A stretch of DNA of 64,000 bases from NCBI RefSeq assembly GCF_028623165.1, contig NZ_CP117770.1:62001-126000 (forward strand), read 5' to 3'. A program made the position numbers and the translations under genes. This DNA is from Nostoc sp. UHCC 0926. GTDB lineage: Bacteria > Cyanobacteriota > Cyanobacteriia > Cyanobacteriales > Nostocaceae. The notes below the pieces were generated by a model that was not told where the DNA came from, did not search any database, and saw only the letters and a program-made list of their open reading frames with translations. This document shows positions 44,635 to 53,429 of this stretch, in pieces; within the stretch, counting starts at the first letter, position 1; every line of letters begins with the position of its first letter.

Positions 44635-45350
44635 AATTATTAGAGAGAAAAGAGCTAAATTTTACCCCAATTTTCTTAATAGTCAATGCTATTTTATTAA
44701 CGCTCTTATTATTCATAGAAATTGTCAATTTTGCTCGGATAGCAACAATTTCTAAAACTAAAGCTTCCACCCTTGTGGAGCTACATGATGGCGAATCTAT
44801 TAGAGTTCTTCCTATAGGCAGTGAGGAGCGCTCCCCCCAAGCTATTACGTATTTTGTCGGGCAGACAATGACCGGACTTTTAAGTTGGAATGCTCTACCA
44901 AAGCCAAGCGATGATTACAAGATAGACCCCACCAAACAATTAAAATTAGACACTGGGATATCGACATCAAAAGCCAAGATTACTACTAGTGCATGGGCTT
45001 GGGGCTTTGCGTTGTCAGAAGATTTTCGCGCACCATTCCTTGAGGAGATAAGTAATCTGACGCCGCCCGATGTCTTTAATGGGTCTACGCAATCAATCCT
45101 AAAAGTCAGCCTAATCAGTCAGCCGACTCGGATTAAGGATGGGCAATGGAAAGTAGATATGGTTGCAGAGATTGTTGTTTTCCAAGGCAGTAATTTAGTT
45201 GGTAAGCCCATCGCTTTTAACAAAACTGTATTTGTCAGGGCGATTGATACAGCTGCCCTGCCTAGATTTGCGTCCGATGTTCAAGAAACCGCCTCAAGGG
45301 TTCGCAAAGCGGGGTTGGAAATTTACAAAATCCAAGATTTAGACTTATGA
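44631..45350 (+). CDS. VirB8-like inner-membrane protein
   Basis: 239 residues. One N-terminal transmembrane helix (PIFLIVNAILLTLLLFIEIV) and a periplasmic domain of about 190 residues (IRVLPIGSEERSPQAITYFV, LKVSLISQPTRIKDGQWKVD). Size and bitopic topology fit VirB8/TrbF-type core scaffold proteins and the order VirB6-VirB8-VirB10 is normal. Sequence similarity to classical VirB8 is weak by eye. Its stop overlaps the virB10 start. Confidence 0.65.
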   Translation: MKLLERKELNFTPIFLIVNAILLTLLLFIEIVNFARIATISKTKASTLVELHDGESIRVLPIGSEERSPQAITYFVGQTMTGLLSWNALPKPSDDYKIDPTKQLKLDTGISTSKAKITTSAWAWGFALSEDFRAPFLEEISNLTPPDVFNGSTQSILKVSLISQPTRIKDGQWKVDMVAEIVVFQGSNLVGKPIAFNKTVFVRAIDTAALPRFASDVQETASRVRKAGLEIYKIQDLDL

Positions 45351-46777
45351 AAAAGCAACAGCAAGAGCTAGAGGCAACTATTGAGATAGAAGAGCAAGAT
45401 TTTGCCGCCATGAACGGCGCTAAAACAACAAGGGCTAATGATTCAATTCAAGCAGAAGAGAACCCCGCCCCAGAAGAAATTGTTACTGCTCGAACAGTCT
45501 CACAATCTCCACTCTTAAAAATGGGCGTTGTTGCCCTAATTTGCTTTATCTTCGTGGCGCTCATTGGGGCAATGCTAGGCAACTCAATGAATGTGCTGAA
45601 GTTTTCCAAGGGCATTGTGCAACCGCCCAAAGAAAAAGAGCAAACGCCCCTAGCAGAGCCGGAAAATGAGACGGGCAAGGATAAAACAGCGCTTGCTCTG
45701 ACTAGCCAAAATTACGAGTTAAAGCAGATTCGCGATCACTTGCCTAGCCCAACGCCTACCCCTAGCGCAACCTTAGCCCTAGCCCCAATCGCATCCGTTA
45801 CCCCTCCGATGCAACCAGTGCAGCGCCGACAACGTTCTTACCCAGTCGTTAGTCAGCCGACAGCGCCCTTCACTTTCCCCCAGGCTAGAGTATCGCAACC
45901 CCAGCCTCGACCCCAGCCCCAGCCCAAAATTGCCCAGCCGATCAGACAATCTCCTTTGGCGTTCCCAACGGCTGCAACCAACGCCCCCACCAAAGACCCC
46001 ACTCAGCAATGGCTTCTCGCTGCAAACACTGGCAGTTTCAGGAGTTCAGTCGATGAATCAGAAAGCGAGAAACCCATCAAGACTAATGGAATTGAAGGAG
46101 GTACGGGAGGAGCTACACAAGTCGCCCAGAACACTACCATTAATTACAACGCAAAACACGTACTCGTTGGCACCATAGCAGAGGGCAGACTAGAAACGCC
46201 GATTGCTTGGGGTATTGGTGACGCTGGCAACCAGAATTACTTGGTGAAACTAACAAAACCCTTAAAAGCCTCAGATGGTAGCGATGTGCTAAGAGTGGGC
46301 GCTTATCTGGTTGTTCAACTAGCAGAGTCGAATGGTTCGGGTTTCGCCAAGCTGCGCGGTGTTTCAGTATTGGTCAATATAAACGGCGATACGCAAGAAA
46401 AGCAACTCCCAGAAAATGCCGTTCTGATAATGGGCAAGGATGGTGGTTTCTTAAAAGCAGAGTCTAGCAGAGGTAGCAACCTGGGTAACAATTTCATTTC
46501 TGCGATCATCGCGGGAGTTGCGAAGGCTGCGGAGGTACAGAATCGCCCTGTAACTCAAGTTAGTACGAACTCTAATGGCTTCTCTACTAGCTCCACTACC
46601 AACGGTCAAAAAGATTTATCCGCCGCTTTTGGAGAGGGTGCATTTAATAGCGTTCTCGATAATATCAAAAGTTCAAATGTCGCCCGTTCTCAACAGTTAA
46701 GTGGTAGAGAAGAAGTATTTGTGATCGATGTTGGTAAGCCAGTGCAAATATTTGTTAATCAAACAATATCGCTTTAG
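45347..46777 (+). CDS. virB10: VirB10/TrbI-like channel protein
   Basis: 476 residues. A cytoplasmic N-terminus precedes a single transmembrane helix (MGVVALICFIFVALIGAMLG) and a Pro/Gln-rich periplasmic linker (QPQPRPQPQPKIAQP). The C-terminal VirB10 beta-barrel domain reads VLVGTIAEGRLETPIAWGIG, FAKLRGVSVLVNIN, and ends VFVIDVGKPVQIFVNQTISL. VirB10 spans both membranes and transmits ATP-driven conformational change to the outer-membrane pore. It is followed by a gap of about 115 bases holding short tandem repeats before the VirB9-like gene. Confidence 0.85.
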   Translation: MKKQQQELEATIEIEEQDFAAMNGAKTTRANDSIQAEENPAPEEIVTARTVSQSPLLKMGVVALICFIFVALIGAMLGNSMNVLKFSKGIVQPPKEKEQTPLAEPENETGKDKTALALTSQNYELKQIRDHLPSPTPTPSATLALAPIASVTPPMQPVQRRQRSYPVVSQPTAPFTFPQARVSQPQPRPQPQPKIAQPIRQSPLAFPTAATNAPTKDPTQQWLLAANTGSFRSSVDESESEKPIKTNGIEGGTGGATQVAQNTTINYNAKHVLVGTIAEGRLETPIAWGIGDAGNQNYLVKLTKPLKASDGSDVLRVGAYLVVQLAESNGSGFAKLRGVSVLVNINGDTQEKQLPENAVLIMGKDGGFLKAESSRGSNLGNNFISAIIAGVAKAAEVQNRPVTQVSTNSNGFSTSSTTNGQKDLSAAFGEGAFNSVLDNIKSSNVARSQQLSGREEVFVIDVGKPVQIFVNQTISL

Positions 46778-46778
46778 T

Positions 46779-46804
46779 CAATTCGCAATTCGCAATTCGC
46801 AATT
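46779..46804. repeat. Tandem heptamer repeats inside the transfer operon
   Basis: caattcg repeated with a 7-bp period (caattcgcaattcgcaattc onwards) directly after the virB10 stop. Heptameric STRRs are typical of heterocystous cyanobacteria. The tract lies in the only sizeable gap of the operon and may affect read-through. Confidence 0.7.
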
Positions 46805-46891
46805 AACACCCCACGGATGAATACGCTTCCTCTGAATATTGATACTACGTGTTTTATCTTTCCTGTTAAGAGTTAAGAGTTCCCTGTAAAA

Positions 46892-47719
46892 ATGTTAAAT
46901 AAACTCGCTATTGTTACAACCTTCTTAGTAGCTACTGCCTCAAGCGTGGTAGCAATGCCCATCCTAACGGTTTATGAGAATGATGCAAACTCCAAGGCTA
47001 TCGAATTAAAGGTGTGGCAGGGCTACGGTTTAACTATTAATTTGATGTCTACGGGAGAGACTATCAAGCAAGTTTGGATTGGCGATCCAAGTCGCTTCGC
47101 TTTTACCTCAAATGGTGGCTTATGCCAGTCATCAGGCGGTGATTCTGACTGCGCGGGAGGTAAAGCGACTGTAATCTTTCTTCGCCAGATTGACCCGATC
47201 AAGTTTCCTGTTACCTCTAGCAGTAATGGAAGCACTCAAATTACATTACTTACCAATGAAAAGCAGTATCAATTTAAGATAGTCCCCGCTACTGGCAACC
47301 CAGCCTATACAAGCTTGGTAGTTAAATCTGATTCGGATCGCCCATTGCCCATTACCCGTCCGCGAACGCCACTTCCCCTAACAGTTGAAAAACCGCAATC
47401 AGCGCCGCCAGTAGTCCACCAGCCCTCGCCGCCACCACAAACAATAACAGTCCAAAAGCCTCAGCCTGTTGCCGTTTTCCGCCCCAATCCTGGGACTACG
47501 CTAGACGGCGCGATTCAAAGGAACGATGCTAATGCCCTCGCTTTTGGGCTGGCAGAAGCTGGGCGGAAAGGTCAAGTTAAACCCGGATCTACCACCTGGA
47601 ACAAGGTACAAGATGCAATTAAATTGTTACGGCGTGGCAAGACTAGAGATGAGGCGATTTCACTTTCTCAGGTTGATAAAACCACTTTTAACCAATTACT
47701 TGAATGGGGGCAATTATGA
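46892..47719 (+). CDS. VirB9/TrbG-like exported protein
   Basis: 275 residues. A signal peptide (LAIVTTFLVATASSVVAMP) precedes a VirB9-like beta-rich domain (IKQVWIGDPSRFAFTSNGG, ATVIFLRQI, STQITLLTNEKQYQFKIVP). A Pro-rich linker and a small helical C-terminal domain follow (ANALAFGLAEAGRKGQVKPG). VirB9 makes the outer-membrane core with VirB10. The order after VirB10 is inverted relative to Ti-type systems. The stop overlaps the next start (ATGA). Confidence 0.72.
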   Translation: MLNKLAIVTTFLVATASSVVAMPILTVYENDANSKAIELKVWQGYGLTINLMSTGETIKQVWIGDPSRFAFTSNGGLCQSSGGDSDCAGGKATVIFLRQIDPIKFPVTSSSNGSTQITLLTNEKQYQFKIVPATGNPAYTSLVVKSDSDRPLPITRPRTPLPLTVEKPQSAPPVVHQPSPPPQTITVQKPQPVAVFRPNPGTTLDGAIQRNDANALAFGLAEAGRKGQVKPGSTTWNKVQDAIKLLRRGKTRDEAISLSQVDKTTFNQLLEWGQL

Positions 47720-48978
47720 GCGATTTCTTGAGGTATATTCGTGAAGACTTACACGATTTTTTGTATTCTAAACTCTTTCTACTGACTGCTTTCGCCTCCC
47801 TGGTTCCACTTTCCGCCTCAATCGCAGAGACACCTAGTGAGGCTAGCAGCGCAACCCCGACAATCGATTATTCCCAAGGCTTGCACAAGACGGCTGCTCC
47901 CAATTGGTCAAAAATTACGTGGGACACTTTGCCAGCCATCCAGCAACCAGGATTTTTAAAGATACCTAAAAACCTGATTTCGACTTTTGGCTACGACCCC
48001 TCGCGCTCGTGGACAGCAGGGCAAAAAGTAGACTCTGTTGTGATGTTGGGCGATGCAGATGATGCCTTTAAGATGTCTGCCTTGAGCTTAAAGTCCATTA
48101 GCACGGTGGCTTTGCCCACTACAGCCACAACCACCAAACCCACCCTCAAAGACTTTGGATTAATGCAATGGCAAACGCCAAAAACATTGGTCAAGGCGAT
48201 GCCTGAATTAAGCAATCTGAGCCTATCAGAAGTTCCCCCATTAGCGGCTCTATTTTCTAAGAATGGTGCTGGACTGGGTAGCAGCACTATTTCTCAAGCC
48301 ATAGCCTCAAATCCTCAATCCGCAAACCTGACACTAGATAAGATTGACCTAAGCAAATATTCGCTTGATTCAATTCCTGGATTGAGCAAAACTCAGTTAG
48401 GGAAATTTAAATCATGGCAGCAAGCTTATGTCAATCAAATTCCTAAATTAAGTCAAGTTCCCTTTGATAAAATGCCTCAGCCTATTAGCTCTCTTCTTGG
48501 TGTTGTGGGTATCGCATCCGTTGTACTTGGTACGGCAGAGAAGGGCGACCCAAAGACAGGCAACGACTACTTTGTATCTGGCAGCGTTGTCAGAGGCGAT
48601 CGCACTGTGACAGTAGCCTGTCCTCCTGGCAAGGAATGCTCATACTTAGAAATGGGGGATTTTGCTGGCAGTCAAGGCGGCTTGTATGGCAAACGCTGGG
48701 CTTCTGGCTCATCCCAACAAGTTAAGGGCGGTTATGGAATTCTTGCCGCCGTTAACGGAGGAAGGGAACCCACGGGGCGGCTAGTTTATGGTAATGGGTT
48801 CAAAGTGGCGCTAATTGGAGTCAGTGAATCCAAGGGGACTGCCGACTTTGGCTTATTCTTTAGAATTTGTGCGCGACCGCCATTTATGCAGAAAACTTGC
48901 ACCCCTTATTTCATTGGCCCAGTACCCTGGTTGCCCGTGAGCGAGAATGATTTAGTCATTGTGGGGACTGGGCGATGA
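47716..48978 (+). CDS. Conjugation-operon exported protein of unknown function
   Basis: About 420 residues, ATG at 47716. An N-terminal membrane/signal segment (LFLLTAFASLVPLSASIAET) precedes a long Leu/Ser-rich region with repeated short helical units (LSLKSISTVALP, SLSEVPPLAALF, DLSKYSLDSIPG). The C-terminal domain has paired Cys (ACPPGKECSYLEMG, FRICARPPFMQKTC). It matches no classical VirB protein. Stable linkage by overlapping stops with VirB9 and the coupling ATPase suggests a specific part in mating-pair formation. Confidence 0.6.
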   Translation: MSDFLRYIREDLHDFLYSKLFLLTAFASLVPLSASIAETPSEASSATPTIDYSQGLHKTAAPNWSKITWDTLPAIQQPGFLKIPKNLISTFGYDPSRSWTAGQKVDSVVMLGDADDAFKMSALSLKSISTVALPTTATTTKPTLKDFGLMQWQTPKTLVKAMPELSNLSLSEVPPLAALFSKNGAGLGSSTISQAIASNPQSANLTLDKIDLSKYSLDSIPGLSKTQLGKFKSWQQAYVNQIPKLSQVPFDKMPQPISSLLGVVGIASVVLGTAEKGDPKTGNDYFVSGSVVRGDRTVTVACPPGKECSYLEMGDFAGSQGGLYGKRWASGSSQQVKGGYGILAAVNGGREPTGRLVYGNGFKVALIGVSESKGTADFGLFFRICARPPFMQKTCTPYFIGPVPWLPVSENDLVIVGTGR

Positions 48979-49385
48979 CAGAAACCGCAAACACTATTGT
49001 TAGCCCAAATCAATTTATTCCCCCAGGACTTGAATCAGCGCTATTTTCCCCAGCAGGGATAGGGATACTCGCTTGCGGCGCGGTGATTGTAATCGCCAAA
49101 ATCATCGATAGCAAAGGAGGGAAAGCCAAGTTAGCGACCGCGAGATGGGGCGGCGCGGTGGAGAAAAAAGCCGCTCGTCAACTGGCAATTAAGCAAATTA
49201 AAAGCCGCAAGCATAACCGAGTATCTTTATATGTTGGCACTCCCAAGAATATAAAGAGCGAGATTATCAATGGAATTAGGAAAACGAGTATCCCTGAAGA
49301 TTCAAAAACCCTTTATTTTCCAGAGGCACAACGAGGCATCCTAGTTTGTGGTGGTCCGGGGAGCGGAAAGTCATTTTCGATGATT
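48975..49385 (+). CDS. Type IV coupling protein (VirD4/TraD-like), exon 1
   Basis: The first 137 codons of the conjugative coupling ATPase. A transmembrane helix (GIGILACGAVIVIAKII) precedes a basic region and Walker A CGGPGSGKS near the end. The group II intron starts right after codons TCG ATG ATT, with its GTGCG at 49386. Without splicing, translation stops at 49403. Joined to exon 2 (from 51600, GAC TCA ACC) the frame is continuous and gives about 590 residues. The coupling protein links relaxase-bound DNA to the channel. Confidence 0.85.
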
Positions 49386-49941
49386 GTGCGATTCGTTGAC
49401 TAGTGAATCACGGTGTAAGTCCGTACATAACTAGTCCAACCTGACAGCAGATAACTGTCATTACAGGTTGAACTCTCGGCTTGATGTAGGTGTAAGTCCT
49501 ACCATTCAGACTCAGAATTGACTCCTTACCTGCCCACACTGAGTAGACTCGGTTTCTACAGGGTGAAGCTGGGAACAGGGCGTAATTAGACAGCCGTTGC
49601 GGGCTGACACTAGCGCTAATAGGGAGTTCCCATGATGAAACAGAGCCTATAAAAGCAACTTAGAAAAAAGCAGGGCGCAACATAAAATCCTTGACTTCAC
49701 TGGAGATAACCCCGCCGTGGAAGATCATAGCAACGGTAAGAGTCCTGGGGTTCCCGTAGTTGAATTGGCTACATCTAAAGGAACAATCAATCATACCGAG
49801 GGAACGAATAAAAACGATTTGGGAGTCTAGGGGAAGTCGAACCCCTGGTAGGTAAGACGGGATACGGAATTCTCACAAGTCGGGTAGGACGCAACGTAAT
49901 TGTTGCGAGGTGTTCAGAATACATTAACTAGAGAAGAGAAA

Positions 49942-51522
49942 ATGATTAGGCACGGTTACAAAACTAGTGAATCTTGGAGAGCTTTACCGTGGAAGAAATT
50001 CCGCCGTAACCTTTTCCGCCTTCAAAAGCGCGTGTACAAAGCTGTTCAAGTTGGAGACAAGCGGAAAGCTAGGTCACTCCAAAAGCTCATTCTAAAATCA
50101 ACCTCGGCTCGATTTCTTGCAATAAGACAAGTATCTCAGTTAAACGCTGGTAAAAAGACGGCGGGTATTGATGGCAAAAAATCCCTAACCTTTTCCGAAC
50201 GCTTCTATCTAGAAGAATGGTTAAGAGTTAATAGCGGAGATTGGAAGCATCAAGGCTTACGGGAAATCCCCATCCCCAAAAAGGACGGGACAACCAGAAT
50301 GCTTAAAATACCAACCATAGCGGATAGAGCTTGGCAATGTCTAGCTAAATACGCTCTGGAAGCCGCACATGAAGCAACTTTCCACGCTAGGAGTTACGGG
50401 TTTAGACCTGGGCGCTCTGCCCACGATGCACAACAGAGCATCTTTAATAACCTAAACTCAAGCAGCAACGGAATAAAAAAACGAGTAATAGAACTCGATA
50501 TCGAAAAATGCTTCGATAGGATTAATCACTCAACGATTATGGATGAACTCATTGCCCCTAAAGGCTTAAAACTCGGAATATACCGATGCCTCAAGGCTGG
50601 AGTTAACCCACAATTCCCCGAACAGGGTACGCCTCAAGGGGGAGTAGTTAGCCCATTACTAGCTAATATCGCTCTCAACGGGATTGAAAGTATCCACAGA
50701 TACCACTATGGATACAAAGAAGGAAAGATAATAACGGAAAAAACACCGGGAAAATCGATTAGTGAGCCATCAATCCGCTATGCGGATGACATGGTTATTA
50801 TACTCCGCCCCGAAGATGATGCAGAAGAGATACTTGAAAGAATCGCCGAATTCCTCCGCATTCGCGGAATGAATGTAAGCCAAAAGAAAACCAAAGTCAC
50901 CGCCGCGACAGACGGGTTTGATTTCCTCGGCTGGAACTTTAAAGTCCAGAAAAACGGAAAGTTCAGAAGTACTCCCTCAGTGGATAACTTTAAAGCATTC
51001 CGTAAGAAAGTAAAACACGTTGTCAACAACTCGAATTATGGTTCTATCGTCAAGGCTGAGAAATTAGCACCGATAGTTAGAGGCTGGAGAAACTACCACA
51101 AGTTCTGTAAGATGGATGGTTCAAAGCATTCGCTTTGGTTCCTGTCCAGCAGAGCATACACGGTATTTAACAAGGAAACAAAGCAAAACCGCTATTCGAG
51201 CGAAAAGCTCATAAAGAAAGCATTTCCAACGATTCCTTACTCCGAAAACAAACACGTCATGGTTCAGGGTACAAAATCCCCCTATGACGGAGATACAGCC
51301 TATTGGAGTAAACGTAACAGTAAACTCTACGACGGCGAAACTTCTATTGCTCTTAAAAAGCAAAACCATAGATGTGCTTCCTGCGGCTTAAAATTCATTG
51401 ATGATGAGCGCATTAACTTGCACCACATCGACGGAAATCACGCCAACTGGAAAAAGAACAATCTAGAGGCAATCCACGAAAGTTGTCATGATTATAAGCA
51501 CATGAGCAAAAGCGCAAGCTGA
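49942..51522 (+). CDS. ltrA: Group II intron reverse transcriptase/maturase with HNH endonuclease
   Basis: About 526 residues. Reverse transcriptase blocks are complete: AGKKTAGIDGK, IPIPKKDGTTRML, SYGFRPGRSAHDA, ELDIEKCFDRINH, GTPQGGVVSPLLANI, active site IRYADDMVII and TDGFDFLGWNF. A maturase X domain follows (VRGWRNYHKF), and the C-terminus has an HNH endonuclease with zinc cysteines (CASCGLKF...INLHHIDGNHANWKKNNLEA...ESCHDYKH). This domain order is that of chloroplast-like class introns common in cyanobacteria. ATG at 49942 follows gaagag. It aids splicing and mobility and looks fully active. Confidence 0.93.
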   Translation: MIRHGYKTSESWRALPWKKFRRNLFRLQKRVYKAVQVGDKRKARSLQKLILKSTSARFLAIRQVSQLNAGKKTAGIDGKKSLTFSERFYLEEWLRVNSGDWKHQGLREIPIPKKDGTTRMLKIPTIADRAWQCLAKYALEAAHEATFHARSYGFRPGRSAHDAQQSIFNNLNSSSNGIKKRVIELDIEKCFDRINHSTIMDELIAPKGLKLGIYRCLKAGVNPQFPEQGTPQGGVVSPLLANIALNGIESIHRYHYGYKEGKIITEKTPGKSISEPSIRYADDMVIILRPEDDAEEILERIAEFLRIRGMNVSQKKTKVTAATDGFDFLGWNFKVQKNGKFRSTPSVDNFKAFRKKVKHVVNNSNYGSIVKAEKLAPIVRGWRNYHKFCKMDGSKHSLWFLSSRAYTVFNKETKQNRYSSEKLIKKAFPTIPYSENKHVMVQGTKSPYDGDTAYWSKRNSKLYDGETSIALKKQNHRCASCGLKFIDDERINLHHIDGNHANWKKNNLEAIHESCHDYKHMSKSAS

Positions 51523-51531
51523 GAACATCGG

Positions 51532-51565
51532 GAGCCGTGTACACAGAAATGGGTACGCACGGATC
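51532..51565 (+). ncRNA. Group II intron domain V
   Basis: A 34-nt hairpin starting gagccgtgt and closing gcacggatc, with the GAAA tetraloop-like acagaaat and the AGC catalytic triad near its 5' side. Size and motif match the ribozyme's catalytic domain V. The D6 region lies directly after it. Confidence 0.88.
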
Positions 51566-51599
51566 TAACTGAGAGGTGCGGGGAATAATATCCCCCATC

Positions 51600-52961
51600 G
51601 ACTCAACCAATCCTTTAATTCGTTCAACTATAGATCAAGGATTTCCATTAGTATTGTACGATTTTAAATATGCACAGCAAGAATCTGCTTATTCTGCATC
51701 TAAAGGGCAAGCCCCGATTCTGGCTGGATATGCTCTCGAACGTGGCTATCAAGTTACTATTTTGGCTCCAGGCTTTGCAGAATCCTCAGTTGCAAACCCA
51801 ATAGACTTTCTTCGTGACAATGAAGACTCGGAGATGGCGCGGCAGTTAGCAATTACACTCAATCGCAACTTTCAACTCGGACAAAAGGATTCTGGCAACA
51901 GCTTTTTTACTAATGCTGGAGATCAGCTAGTGCAAGCTGTTTTCATGCTGGCGAAAGGAACAGAGTACCCAGATATTATGATGTGCCAAGCAATCCTGGG
52001 GTTGCCAAAGTTAGTTAAGCGTATGGAGCAAGCCGCCGAACTAAACTTCATGGTTAGAGAGGCTTTCGCACAGTTTGTATCTGTTGCAGGGTCGCCAGAA
52101 ACAGCAGCTAGTATTGTGGGTACAGCTAGCGGATTGTTCAGCCGTTTTATGGTTCCCTCTGCCTTAGCAGCGTTCTGTGGAAAAACTAATATTCCACTGG
52201 ACTTGAAGGGACGACAAATGGTGGTATTCGGGATGAACAAAGAGAAGCGTGATGTAATCGCACCCTTGCTAGTCTCAATTCTTCACCTTCTGATTAGCCG
52301 CAACGTCGCCACCAAGCGCACCTCGCCTCTAGTATTAGCTGTTGATGAGTTACCCACCCTCTATTTACCCGCGCTCGTTGATTGGCTCAACCAGAACCGC
52401 GAGGACGGCTTAATCTCTCTGCTGGGCTTGCAAAACTTATCAATGCTGATTGAAGCTTATGGAGAAAACACAACTAATGCAATATTTGGTGGTTGTGCTA
52501 CCAAAGCATTCTTTAACCCCCAAGATGATGTCGCCGCCGAACGATTTAGTAAATTTTTAGGTGAAGAGGAAATTAAATACAAGCAACGTTCTCGCTCATC
52601 AGGAGGCAAGGGTGGTGCAAGTATTTCCAACTCTGACCAAAACAGTACTCGGAAGTTATTTGACATTAACCAATTTAATACATTGCCATCAGGAAAAGCT
52701 GTAATTATTAGTCCAGGGTTTCGTTCTCGTGGACAGATAAGTTTGCCAATCTTGCAATCAATTAAGATTCCTCAGCATGAAATCCAATCTGAAGCTGACA
52801 GTGTGAAAGCTTGGTACGAGTTTCAAAAGTTCTTATCTAAAAAGTCTACTCTCTTAACTCCAGCAGATGAAGAAATGAAAATTCGCCGAGCCTCCGCGAT
52901 AAAATTGTTACCTTTAATAGAAAACCAAGAGCAGTTATCATCATATGCAAGTCTGATTTAA
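51600..52961 (+). CDS. Type IV coupling protein (VirD4/TraD-like), exon 2
   Basis: The remaining 453 codons of the coupling ATPase, read DSTNPLIRSTIDQGFPLVLY directly after the splice junction. Walker B is LVLAVDELPTLYLP, followed by NREDGLISLLGLQNLSML (sensor region) and FGGCATKAFFNPQDDVAAER, typical of VirD4/TraG. The tail is hydrophilic. An unspliced frame from the ATG at 51576 also exists in the intron's last domain, but has no P-loop and would not be functional. Splicing is required for a complete transfer ATPase. Confidence 0.87.
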   Translation, partial: DSTNPLIRSTIDQGFPLVLYDFKYAQQESAYSASKGQAPILAGYALERGYQVTILAPGFAESSVANPIDFLRDNEDSEMARQLAITLNRNFQLGQKDSGNSFFTNAGDQLVQAVFMLAKGTEYPDIMMCQAILGLPKLVKRMEQAAELNFMVREAFAQFVSVAGSPETAASIVGTASGLFSRFMVPSALAAFCGKTNIPLDLKGRQMVVFGMNKEKRDVIAPLLVSILHLLISRNVATKRTSPLVLAVDELPTLYLPALVDWLNQNREDGLISLLGLQNLSMLIEAYGENTTNAIFGGCATKAFFNPQDDVAAERFSKFLGEEEIKYKQRSRSSGGKGGASISNSDQNSTRKLFDINQFNTLPSGKAVIISPGFRSRGQISLPILQSIKIPQHEIQSEADSVKAWYEFQKFLSKKSTLLTPADEEMKIRRASAIKLLPLIENQEQLSSYASLI

Positions 52962-53012
52962 AGTGAAATTTCCTGCCCTTAATAGTCATCACAAATATTC
53001 AGGATAAATACC

Positions 53013-53429
53013 ATGTCGTCACGCGATTTTTACTCACTTAATGATTATGACAGACGAGAAATTGCAAAACTTCCACCTCAGATAGCAGCTTTAGCAGATA
53101 AATATCCATGTGAGATTGTAAATGTTGTCGATGCTTGGGACGATGAGCCTTTTGGGATTAATTATGTTCCTCAATATGTTGAAATTTATAGCGATGCTGG
53201 TGAAAAGGCTAACTTGTGTATTTTAGACGGGGTTCTCACTGACTATACACCTGCTAATCCAGAAATTAATACCTCAACTGTCCAAGTAATCATTGATGGC
53301 AAGTTTGCTTATATCGAAATTGAAGGAAGGGTAATAATCAATCATCTGGGCGGAATAATTCTTCCCAAAGTAACTGTCAATCCTTCGGAGTTAATTCAAG
53401 TTTTACTAAAGGAATCAAATCATGATTGA
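53013..53429 (+). CDS. Hypothetical protein downstream of the coupling gene
   Basis: 138 residues, acidic, alpha/beta (YPCEIVNVVDAWDDEPFGIN, VQVIIDGKFAYIEIEGR). No signal or membrane helix and no family recognised. It lies 51 bases after the coupling gene and overlaps the next gene by eight bases, so it belongs to the end of the transfer operon and may assist DNA processing. Confidence 0.55.
   Translation: MSSRDFYSLNDYDRREIAKLPPQIAALADKYPCEIVNVVDAWDDEPFGINYVPQYVEIYSDAGEKANLCILDGVLTDYTPANPEINTSTVQVIIDGKFAYIEIEGRVIINHLGGIILPKVTVNPSELIQVLLKESNHD

Larger units (their letters stand above)
49386..51599 (+). mobile_element. Group II intron with maturase ORF
   Basis: Starts GTGCGATTCGTTGACTAGTG, the canonical GUGYG 5' end with the GATTC/GAATC stem of domain I. 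Domain V is at 51532-51565 and a D6-like hairpin (gcgggg...tccccc) follows. The intron-encoded protein lies in domain IV. The 3' boundary is set by frame: exons join as ATG ATT|GAC TCA if the intron ends at 51599, leaving ..CCATC at the end. An end at 51598 would give the usual AT but shift the frame. It interrupts the coupling protein gene right after the P-loop. Confidence 0.9.

Noticed and set aside
51576-51600. Separate gene start for the VirD4 C-terminal part at 51576
   Set aside because: These bases belong to the intron's last domain; the protein would lack the P-loop. Exon joining gives the normal coupling protein.
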